38,502 bases of DNA from an uncultured Candidatus Melainabacteria bacterium (GTDB lineage: Bacteria; Cyanobacteriota; Vampirovibrionia; Gastranaerophilales; Gastranaerophilaceae), in NCBI GenBank assembly GCA_949398305.1, contig CASLVD010000011.1, forward strand, positions 1 to 38,502, read 5' to 3'. This document shows, piece after piece, positions 32,657 through 38,502 of this stretch. The translations under genes and the position numbers were made by a program. Within the stretch, counting starts at the first letter, position 1. Every line of letters starts with the position of its first letter. Under the pieces are notes generated by a model. The model searched no databases, had not been told where the DNA came from, and worked only from the letters and a program-made list of their open reading frames with translations.

Positions 32657-33214
32657 TTATTTCCAATCAGGATAATAATATACCGTTACAACATCAGTTG
32701 TTTTAATCCGTGCATGCCCGCCCATTATAAGGTTTGTAAGCGAACCGACAAATGGTATTATGGTTAAAGACCACTTCAAAGGATAAACCCAAAAGCATCT
32801 GTTTTGACCTTTTTTAGTATAAGAATCCATAAGTTTAGACTTTTCAATATTAGGGATTTCAAAATCCCCAAGAATTATTTCAGCAGGAAAACCATTCATA
32901 CCGCTTGTTATTATTGTTTCAATTTTTGCAGTAACAATTTGATCTTTTTTTAAGATGGTTCTTCGCTTGCAGTATGTATCTTGCAAAACTTTAAACTTAA
33001 TAACCTGTCCTTCTGTCAGGTTATCTTTTGTTGAAATCGGCTCAATTATCCCCAGTTTGACAGGAACTCGATATGTACTTTCAAAATTATAAGGAAGAAC
33101 TTCTGTTTGTACGATTTTGGTATCAGCATTTTCGACAGGCAAAACATCTTCACAATATCCCGCAGCAGGATATATTAGGCATAAAAATAAAAATATCAAA
33201 AAAATCTTATTCAT
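32657..33214 (-). CDS. Secreted protein of unknown function, partner of the pseudo-M48 gene
   Basis: 185 residues. The signal peptide (1-20, ending AAGYCED) is followed by a beta-rich domain with KFKVLQDTYCKRRTILKKDQIVTAKI and a hydrophobic stretch (about 146-165) ending GGHARIKTTDVVTVYYYPDW. Overall order and spacing resemble the secreted protein at 618-1451 (glycine/lysine-rich barrel, hydrophobic loop, C-terminal strand), so they may be distant paralogues. It overlaps the upstream gene by 8 bp, so translation is coupled to the degenerate M48 protein. Confidence 0.7.
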   Translation of the reverse strand: MNKIFLIFLFLCLIYPAAGYCEDVLPVENADTKIVQTEVLPYNFESTYRVPVKLGIIEPISTKDNLTEGQVIKFKVLQDTYCKRRTILKKDQIVTAKIETIITSGMNGFPAEIILGDFEIPNIEKSKLMDSYTKKGQNRCFWVYPLKWSLTIIPFVGSLTNLIMGGHARIKTTDVVTVYYYPDWK

Positions 33215-33905
33215 ACTTTAATTCCTCGTATGACTTATATTTGATTTTTTCCTCAAGTTTTTTACGATTTTCAATTGATGTAAGTAAAAAATTTTGATAA
33301 TATTTGTTATTAATGTATTTATTATTTTCAAGATATTGCGGGTATTTATATGTGATATATTCATAAATTCTTGCTAATCGTTTTGATGTAAGATTATGTC
33401 TTGAAAATTTATCAAATCTTTTTTGCGGGCAGGTTTTATTTATATAAACAATCAAAGCTAACGGATTATAACCTGCATTTACCATAAAATCAACGGCTCT
33501 TTTATCAGCCGCAGTTTCAAACTTTTTAGAACTTAGCGCAACCTGAACAGAATCAATTGTTCCACCCCACACTCCATCATATGATTTTATAACTGTTGAA
33601 ATTTCTCTTGAAATTAGTGCCGCAAGTTCATCATCTGTTTGAACAGAATTATAAAGCCCGTCATAAATTATTATCTGCCGTTTTGTTAAAGCTTTATCCG
33701 TGGTTAATTTTTTCTTTTTAGTTCTTTTGTCATATGTAAAAACTATTCTTCTTGTAATTTTGTTATGATTTAAAATATTTGTGCCGACATTATCTATTCG
33801 TGTTTGTACAGCATTAATTTCTTCAAGATTTAAATCTTTTTCTTGTACTGCTTCACAAGCCATAGGAGTAAACATTAATAAGAATATTGCCAAAAATTTT
33901 TTCAT
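33207..33905 (-). CDS. Secreted M48-like peptidase homologue with a destroyed zinc site
   Basis: 232 residues with a signal peptide (1-19). The order of motifs follows M48 peptidases: DDELAALISREIST (residues 91-104) stands where LAxVLAHEISHxxxxH is expected, so HExxH has become RExxT. Then AADKRAVDFMVNAGYNPLALI stands where ExxADxxGxxxMxxAGY is expected, with the zinc-binding Glu replaced, and SRHNLTSKRLARI replaces the HPxxxxRI motif. So the fold is probably kept but not zinc chemistry. GAGGG precedes the ATG. It is divergent from an intact M48 gene 151 bp away. Confidence 0.8.
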   Translation of the reverse strand: MKKFLAIFLLMFTPMACEAVQEKDLNLEEINAVQTRIDNVGTNILNHNKITRRIVFTYDKRTKKKKLTTDKALTKRQIIIYDGLYNSVQTDDELAALISREISTVIKSYDGVWGGTIDSVQVALSSKKFETAADKRAVDFMVNAGYNPLALIVYINKTCPQKRFDKFSRHNLTSKRLARIYEYITYKYPQYLENNKYINNKYYQNFLLTSIENRKKLEEKIKYKSYEELKYE

Positions 33906-33999
33906 AAAACCCTCAATTCCTTATTTTATTATATTTAAAAAGATATATTTCGACAAATTGTAAAGTTAAAAATTATAGACAAGTGGGTATATATTTTAC

Positions 34000-34028
34000 T
34001 TGATAAATCAGAGATTTTTTTATAAAAT
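34000..34028 (+). promoter_or_regulatory. Promoter for the M48 lipoprotein gene
   Basis: TTGATA (34000-34005), 17 bp, TAAAAT (34023-34028), with an overlapping TATAAA at 34021. A start near 34035 leaves about 22 nt including TTAGGAG. This rules out the in-frame TTG at 34000 as a start codon. Confidence 0.6.
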
Positions 34029-34056
34029 AGATCTATTAGGAATTAGGAGTTTGAAG

Positions 34057-35340
34057 ATGAAAAAGTTAATTATACTGATGCTTACGCTGCTCGTGCCATT
34101 AGGCGCATGTGCAAAAAAAACATATTTGGATATTCAGCTGGATGAAGTTAAAAAAAGCCAACAGTATAATACTGTAAATAAGTTTAAAGGGAATTCGCAG
34201 CAGCTTAATTTGGATACAGATATATCAACAAAACAAGCAAGCTTGGTAAAAGATCCCGGACTTATTCATATCCCGACAGCTGAGCCTGTTGATGAAGAAA
34301 AATATGCAAGTAAGCTGGCTAAAGATGAAGAAACATATAAAAAAGTTAAATCAAGATTTTCACAGCGTAATTTTGACGGAACCGGTGTTAATTATTACAG
34401 AGTATACAGGATTGCCGAAAGAATTATTCGTGCCAACAATCTTGATTATGTAAACTGGCGTATTGCAATCAGAAAAACTCCGGTGCATAACGCATCTGCC
34501 AGTGAGGGTAATTTTATATTAGTAAATACCGGAATGTACGATACATTAGGTGATAATGATGATGCTTTAGCCTGGGTCTTAGCACATGAAATGTCACACT
34601 TAATTTTGGGACATATATCACGTTCTAAGGATTTAAGAGCTTCATATGAATATAATAAACGAGTTTATAGAGGAATGAGAGCGTCTGCCGGTAAAGATAT
34701 TCTTGCTACTAAAATTAATATACAGGAAAATAATATTTTAAAAGCAGAACGTCATATGGAATACATGGCAGATTCAGAAGGTTTAAATTTGATTATCAAA
34801 GCCGGTTATTCTCCTGAAAAAGCTATTGAAGCAGTGAACTTATTAAATGCATTATCAGGTAATTATGACTTTGGCGGTGATCATCCTCATGCTGTTTACC
34901 GTCTTAATAATTTTAGAGATACTTTAATGATAGCCAATCCAAACTGGGTAAATATAGGCAGAGAAAATATTTATAATGGTGAAGTTTTGCCTTGTAAAAT
35001 GGGCTCAGACAGAGTTTCTGTTATTATTCCAAAAGCCAAAAAGCCTAAAGTCTCTTATCAATTAGAAACCCCGGAAGAACGAATAATCAGAATGGCTTAT
35101 GTTACATACAAAAAAGGCTATTTAGGCAGTGCCAAAAATTATTTTAAAAAGTGGATAGAATTAGATCCCGGAAATTATGTACCTTATTTATACTTATCAT
35201 ATGCAAATGAAGTTAATTATAAAGCATTTAATAATTCAAAATTCCTTAGACGAGCCCAAAAAGCAGTAAAAAAAGCTTATAAATATGCACCGTATTCACT
35301 TGATGTTCAAGCTCAAATGAAAGATTTGGAAAAATTATAA
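34057..35340 (+). CDS. M48-family metallopeptidase, lipoprotein, with C-terminal helical repeats
   Basis: 427 residues. The N-terminus MKKLIILMLTLLVPLGAC has a lipobox (LGAC), so Cys18 is probably lipidated. The M48 domain (about 105-300) has HEMSH at 177-181 (WVLAHEMSHLILGHIS), the third ligand in HMEYMADSEGLNLIIKAGY and HPHAVYRL downstream. The C-terminal 90 residues look like TPR-type helices (YKKGYLGSAKNYFKKWIELDPGN). This is the BepA/LoiP-like layout used for outer-membrane protein quality control. TTAGGAG fixes the start. It is divergent from the inactive homologue at 33207. Confidence 0.9.
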   Translation: MKKLIILMLTLLVPLGACAKKTYLDIQLDEVKKSQQYNTVNKFKGNSQQLNLDTDISTKQASLVKDPGLIHIPTAEPVDEEKYASKLAKDEETYKKVKSRFSQRNFDGTGVNYYRVYRIAERIIRANNLDYVNWRIAIRKTPVHNASASEGNFILVNTGMYDTLGDNDDALAWVLAHEMSHLILGHISRSKDLRASYEYNKRVYRGMRASAGKDILATKINIQENNILKAERHMEYMADSEGLNLIIKAGYSPEKAIEAVNLLNALSGNYDFGGDHPHAVYRLNNFRDTLMIANPNWVNIGRENIYNGEVLPCKMGSDRVSVIIPKAKKPKVSYQLETPEERIIRMAYVTYKKGYLGSAKNYFKKWIELDPGNYVPYLYLSYANEVNYKAFNNSKFLRRAQKAVKKAYKYAPYSLDVQAQMKDLEKL

Positions 35341-35377
35341 GCCTCATATAAAGTTTATATTAATGTCCAAAATGCTA

Positions 35378-35386
35378 TGGTATAAT
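35378..35386 (+). promoter_or_regulatory. Extended -10 promoter for the aminotransferase gene
   Basis: TGGTATAAT is a perfect extended -10 (TGnTATAAT) with no good -35. It lies 40 bp before the start, with AAAGGAGA between. Confidence 0.6.
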
Positions 35387-35425
35387 AGACTTATAAAGAG
35401 CGGTAGTTTAATAAAGGAGATAAAG

Positions 35426-36550
35426 ATGATTCCTATTTTTGATTCAAAACGTCAATACTCTCAAATTGGCGAAGAAGCTGAAAAAGCAGTTTGCGAAGTT
35501 ATGAGATCCGGATGCTATATTCTTGGACCTAATGTTAAAGCTTTAGAAAGCGAACTTGCTGAATATATCGGCTGTAAATATACTGTAGCATTGAACTCTG
35601 GTACTGATGCATTGCATATCGCATTACGTGCTTTAGATATCGGTGCAGGTGATGAAGTTATTACAACAGCATTCACATTTGTCGCAACTGCTGAAGCTAT
35701 CGGCATGGTTAATGCTAAACCTGTTTTTGTTGATATTGACCCTGATACATTCAATATTGACCCTAAAAAAATAGAAGAAGCTATCACTCCAAATACAAAA
35801 GCAATTATTCCTGTTCACTTATACGGTCAGCCTTGTGATATGGATGCAATTATGGCAATTGCGAAAAAACATAATTTAAGAGTAATTGAAGACTGCTGTC
35901 AGGCTATTGGTTCTTTATACAAAGGTAAAATGGTCGGTACATTCGGTGATATCGGATGTTACAGCTTCTATCCGACTAAAAACCTTGGTACAATGGGTGA
36001 TGGCGGACTTTGTACAGTTAACAGCGAAGAATTAAGAGACAGACTTATCGCTTTAAGAAACCACGGTTCTATGGTTCGATACCACAATGACGAACTTGGT
36101 GTAAACAGCCGTCTTGATGAAATTCAAGCTGCAATCTTAAGAGTTAAAGCAAAACATATCGATGAGTGGAATTCTCAAAGACGTGAACATGCCGCATATT
36201 ATAACAAATTATTTGCAGAATGTTCAGATATCCAAACTCCAAAAGAATTGGATGATACATACTGTGTTTACCACCAATACACAGTTAAAATTCCTAACCG
36301 TGATGAAGTTCATAAAATGCTTGGTGAAAACGGCATCGGCGCTATGTTATATTATCCGATTCCGCTTCACTTCCAAAAAGTTAATGCATGGCTTGGTATG
36401 GGAAAAGGCTCATTGCCTGTAACTGAAAAAAATACTGAAGTTGTAATTTCACTTCCTATGTTCCCTGAATTAACTAAAGAAGAACAAGACACAGTTGCAA
36501 AAACACTAATTTCTTGTATTGAAAAAAGTAAATCAGCAGCTGCTGTATAG
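35426..36550 (+). CDS. DegT/DnrJ/EryC1/StrS-family PLP aminotransferase
   Basis: 374 residues, fold type I. ALNSGTDALHIALRAL, VDIDPDTFNID, PVHLYGQPCDMDAI, EDCCQAIGS and the PLP lysine region SFYPTKNLGTMGDGG (Lys185) are in the family order. These enzymes aminate keto-sugars on nucleotide carriers, for O-antigen or glycoprotein glycans; WbpE-type 3-amino sugars are the closest match in motif, unproven. AAAGGAGA selects ATG 35426 over an upstream TTG at 35363. It stands alone between terminators, away from the surface-polymer operon. Confidence 0.92.
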   Translation: MIPIFDSKRQYSQIGEEAEKAVCEVMRSGCYILGPNVKALESELAEYIGCKYTVALNSGTDALHIALRALDIGAGDEVITTAFTFVATAEAIGMVNAKPVFVDIDPDTFNIDPKKIEEAITPNTKAIIPVHLYGQPCDMDAIMAIAKKHNLRVIEDCCQAIGSLYKGKMVGTFGDIGCYSFYPTKNLGTMGDGGLCTVNSEELRDRLIALRNHGSMVRYHNDELGVNSRLDEIQAAILRVKAKHIDEWNSQRREHAAYYNKLFAECSDIQTPKELDDTYCVYHQYTVKIPNRDEVHKMLGENGIGAMLYYPIPLHFQKVNAWLGMGKGSLPVTEKNTEVVISLPMFPELTKEEQDTVAKTLISCIEKSKSAAAV

Positions 36551-36557
36551 TAATTGT

Positions 36558-36580
36558 AATTCTGAACCCGATTCAGAATT
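36558..36580 (+). other. Hairpin just after the aminotransferase stop
   Basis: AATTCTGAA pairs with TTCAGAATT over 9 bp around CCCGA. It is followed by TTAAATT rather than a T-run, so on its own it is a weak terminator; it stands directly before the main one. Confidence 0.5.
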
Positions 36581-36587
36581 TTAAATT

Positions 36588-36624
36588 AAAAGGCGGACTT
36601 ATCATTTTGATAAGTCCGCCTTTT
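36588..36624. terminator. Strong bidirectional terminator
   Basis: AAAAGGCGGACTTATCA (36588-36604) pairs perfectly with TGATAAGTCCGCCTTTT (36608-36624) over 17 bp with a TTT loop. T-runs end the stem on both strands, so it can stop the aminotransferase transcript and the convergent pair of small genes whose last stop codon is 6 bp away. Confidence 0.93.
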
Positions 36625-36629
36625 AACTG

Positions 36630-36875
36630 TTATCCAATCCAGCCCATTTTATCAGGGTTTGCTTTGAGTCCGTTTTGTTGAAATAAATTGCTGTTTGACC
36701 ATTCGGCAATATTATCTGTTTGTTTATTTTGAAACATTACCTGCAAAAGATTATATAACGGAGAGCTTTTAGATAATGTTGTATTATTAGTCAAACCGGT
36801 ATCAGGTACATTATACTGACTATTGAAGTCTGTACCCGGTTTTGGATTAAGTTGTATTCCGCCGATTTGCTGCAT
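36630..36875 (-). CDS. Small protein of unknown function, second of a pair
   Basis: 81 residues, polar, Asn/Gln-rich (MQQIGGIQLNPKPG... ending NPDKMGWIG). No signal peptide, membrane segment or cysteine. AAGGAG is well placed before the ATG, which makes it a real gene despite its size. It lies 19 bp after the 36895 gene on the same transcript and ends at the shared terminator. The family is not recognised. Confidence 0.7.
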   Translation of the reverse strand: MQQIGGIQLNPKPGTDFNSQYNVPDTGLTNNTTLSKSSPLYNLLQVMFQNKQTDNIAEWSNSNLFQQNGLKANPDKMGWIG

Positions 36876-36894
36876 TATCTAAATTCTCCTTAAG

Positions 36895-37251
36895 TTATGC
36901 GTAAGTGTGCATTGAAAAACATCCGCCTGCCGGATTTCCCATTTCATTGTAAGCGCGAAGATTTCCAACCCCCGGATGCTGACAATAAACTTTATCGCCG
37001 ACATTAATTTGTTCGTTCGGGTCATTCATTGCACTATAATATGCGTTACTGACATTTGTACTAAAACCATTACAATAAAACATGCCTTCAACATATTTTT
37101 TTAATTGTCCAAATGTATTACTTACAAGATTTCTTGTTTCATCATCAGACTCTTTAATTTCATTAAAAGTTGTTTTTACAAATTTAGGATCAGAAGCTAC
37201 AACATTGTTATTGTATGCCATTGCTGAACTTGCACCATTATCAAAAGCCAT
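36895..37251 (-). CDS. Small protein of unknown function, first of a pair
   Basis: 118 residues, Asn/Ala/Ser-rich, with three Cys (MFYCNGF, VYCQHPG, GGCFSMH) that could form a metal site or disulfides. The short phrase INVGDKVYCQHPGVGNL is the most conserved-looking part. No signal peptide. AAAGGA precedes the ATG, and TATACT (37291 to 37286) lies upstream as a possible -10. Not recognised. Confidence 0.65.
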   Translation of the reverse strand: MAFDNGASSAMAYNNNVVASDPKFVKTTFNEIKESDDETRNLVSNTFGQLKKYVEGMFYCNGFSTNVSNAYYSAMNDPNEQINVGDKVYCQHPGVGNLRAYNEMGNPAGGCFSMHTYA

Positions 37252-37350
37252 AAATTTATCCTTTATACTCTGCTCTTTTATATATAAAGTATATAAGAAG
37301 TAAATAATTGCTTTTTATAAGATAGATGACTTAATATTTTGTAATAATTA

Positions 37351-38067
37351 TTATTTATATTTTATTTTACGTCTCCAAACTTTGTCCGGGATTTTCCAAT
37401 CATTTTCAATAACTTTATTAAGGCAGAAATAAGCACTTCCATTATAACAATTATTATCAATTTCAGCTTTACTTTTTGAATATCCTGCCGGCACCAAACC
37501 TTTTTCTGTCCATGCCATAACAAAAACGTCTTTGCCTAACACATTAGGTTTCGTTTTACCATTTGCATCAAAAAAGAAAACAAGTCCGCTTTCATCAGTA
37601 TCAATCCCGAACAGACTCATCATGTGTTCTGCCAAATACCCGTCCAACATAAAAGATGAACCCTTAACGATATTGAAACTTATAATACCACTTCCAATAC
37701 CTTCTGAATCTCCGACTTTAGAGCCTCCAAGATTATAAATTTGATGCCAGCACCCTTTTGGAACCCTGTCAACACATACCTGTCCAACTTTCATGTGCTT
37801 GGCTAAAAAGTTATCAAACCATTCTTTTAAAAATTTACTGTTTCCATCTGCTACCGTACTGTAAGAAATATCTTCATCTTCCGCATAGCGTAAAGTTTGC
37901 TGAATAGTTGAATATGTTGCTTTTATTTGAGTTTCAAGCTGCTTTTTTTGATAATTTGAGATAAGCACCGGTATTGTAATCGCCGCAACTACCCCAATGA
38001 TGCCGAGGGTAATGAGAACCTCGGCTAATGTAAATGCAAGTTTGAAGTTACATTTTTGATTTTTCAT
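37351..38067 (-). CDS. Type IV pilin/pseudopilin-like protein
   Basis: 238 residues. The 11-residue leader MKNQKCNFKLA is followed by FTLAEVLITLGIIGVVAAITIP: Phe12 is +1 and Glu16 is the +5 Glu, with Ala at -1. The C-terminal domain has about four Cys (QVCVDRVPKGCWH, NNCYNGSAYFC) and closes in NDWKIPDK. It is a paralogue of the prepilin at 20163, which has the same core, the same NxWKIP end but a longer leader. AAGGAAAATAGT precedes the ATG. The neighbouring divergent XRE gene starts 90 bp away and may regulate it, as at the other pilin gene. Confidence 0.88.
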   Translation of the reverse strand: MKNQKCNFKLAFTLAEVLITLGIIGVVAAITIPVLISNYQKKQLETQIKATYSTIQQTLRYAEDEDISYSTVADGNSKFLKEWFDNFLAKHMKVGQVCVDRVPKGCWHQIYNLGGSKVGDSEGIGSGIISFNIVKGSSFMLDGYLAEHMMSLFGIDTDESGLVFFFDANGKTKPNVLGKDVFVMAWTEKGLVPAGYSKSKAEIDNNCYNGSAYFCLNKVIENDWKIPDKVWRRKIKYK

Positions 38068-38086
38068 TACTATTTTCCTTTTATTC

Positions 38087-38123
38087 TTAATAGTTTACTA
38101 TGAGTATTAATACTTTAATAGTT
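38087..38123. promoter_or_regulatory. Candidate operator between prepilin and XRE genes
   Basis: TTAATAGTT occurs at 38087-38095 and 38115-38123, flanking a perfect 12-bp palindrome AGTATTAATACT (38103-38114). The position, in the 90-bp divergent spacer, fits a regulatory site for the XRE protein. Confidence 0.45.
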
Positions 38124-38157
38124 AGAAAGAAATTTGTCAAGAAGATAGAATAATAAA

Positions 38158-38376
38158 ATGCGAGATGAGCTTTTATTTAAAATCGGACAAAGTGTAAGAT
38201 ATTTGCGCAACAAAAAAGGAATTTCACAAGAGGAATTGGCATTTCGTGCCAATTTAAATATGAATTCTATCAGTACATTAGAACGCGGAATAAATAACGT
38301 AAAAATAAAAACATTATATAACATAGCTTCTGCATTAGATGTAAATATAGAAGAAATTTTGAACTGCAAATTCTAA
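38158..38376 (+). CDS. Small XRE-family regulator
   Basis: 72 residues, one Cro/CI HTH: SVRYLRNKKGISQEELAFRANLNMNSISTLERGINNVKIKTLYNIASAL. It shares QEELAFR.N and ERGI with the 77-aa regulator at 18814, so they are paralogues. It is divergent from a prepilin gene. No ribosome binding site; TAGAAT (38146-38151) ends 6 nt before the ATG. Confidence 0.85.
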   Translation: MRDELLFKIGQSVRYLRNKKGISQEELAFRANLNMNSISTLERGINNVKIKTLYNIASALDVNIEEILNCKF

Positions 38377-38473
38377 TTTCGACTTTCACCCCTATTTGTT
38401 AAGTTTTGTAAAGTGTAAAATGTACACTATTCTTGCTCTTTCGGGTAATAGAAAATTTTATAAAAACATCTTA

Positions 38474-38502
38474 TTGACATATAAAATTATATGTGCAATA
38501 AT
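38474..38502 (+). promoter_or_regulatory. Promoter with palindromic operator at the window edge
   Basis: TTGACA (38474-38479), 17 bp, AATAAT (38497-38502). An 18-bp palindrome ACATATAA-AA-TTATATGT (38477-38494) fills the spacer and part of the -35. Upstream, AGTGTA-N5-TACACT (about 38414-38430) is a second dyad. The gene it drives lies beyond the window. Confidence 0.6.

Noticed and set aside
34000-34056. In-frame TTG upstream of the M48 lipoprotein
   Set aside because: It is part of the -35 box and would bury the lipoprotein signal peptide; TTAGGAG marks ATG 34057.
35363-35425. In-frame TTG upstream of the aminotransferase
   Set aside because: It lies before the extended -10 promoter at 35378, and the family starts at MIPIFDS; AAAGGAGA marks ATG 35426.

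Overview
The window is AT-rich chromosomal DNA, densely coded on both strands. It most resembles a gut Melainabacterium (order Gastranaerophilales, the non-photosynthetic relatives of Cyanobacteria). Three things point that way. There are two prepilin-like proteins with the core KLAFTLAE(I/V)LITLGIIG and a C-terminal N(G/D)WKIP motif. The cell plan is diderm (lipoprotein, OmpA-type protein, many secreted proteins). Several N- or C-rich hypotheticals lack obvious family matches. This assignment is from recalled family knowledge and no search was run.

Left part (1-10400): the 3' end of a flavin oxidoreductase, a DUF805-like membrane protein and a secreted protein are followed by riboflavin genes (ribE, ribBA), a tandem-GNAT protein and a Q-rich protein with a FliK-like C-terminus. 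A clear sigma70-type promoter then precedes a 240-aa protein and a 1272-aa helical/low-complexity protein, closed by a strong terminator.

Middle part (10400-20100): a 53-bp tandem repeat that duplicates a promoter drives ispH and a four-domain S1 protein, then comes a YkgJ-type cysteine cluster protein. A five-gene minus-strand operon (18666 to 13217) encodes two TagF-like CDP-alditol phosphotransferases, an IspD/TarI-like cytidylyltransferase, an SDR and an acyltransferase. This looks like a surface polyol-phosphate polymer locus, unexpected in a diderm. Two of its genes carry unstable repeats (3 x 21 bp and an 11-G tract). Next are an XRE regulator, nusB and a second XRE regulator.

Right part (20100-38502): a 20-bp perfect palindrome separates the second XRE gene from a prepilin whose leader peptide contains a GC-rich palindromic element. 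Then come ftsY, an M14 amidase-like gene, cysS, a SpoIID-domain protein and murJ (overlapping), small membrane proteins, an XRE/hexapeptide-transferase divergent pair with an operator-promoter, comM, an M16 homologue without its zinc motif, an OmpA-type protein, an active/inactive divergent M48 peptidase pair, a DegT-family aminotransferase, two small unknowns, a second prepilin and a fourth XRE gene. The window ends in a promoter with an internal palindrome.

The theme is the cell envelope: isoprenoid supply (ispH), lipid II flipping (murJ), peptidoglycan trimming (SpoIID, M14), surface polymer, pilins and periplasmic proteases, mixed with translation genes. Four small XRE regulators occur in 38 kb. 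Several genes have no Shine-Dalgarno sequence but show a -10-like hexamer exactly 6 nt before the start codon, suggesting leaderless transcripts. I saw no tRNA, rRNA, CRISPR array or insertion sequence, and no gene-free stretch over 300 bases.
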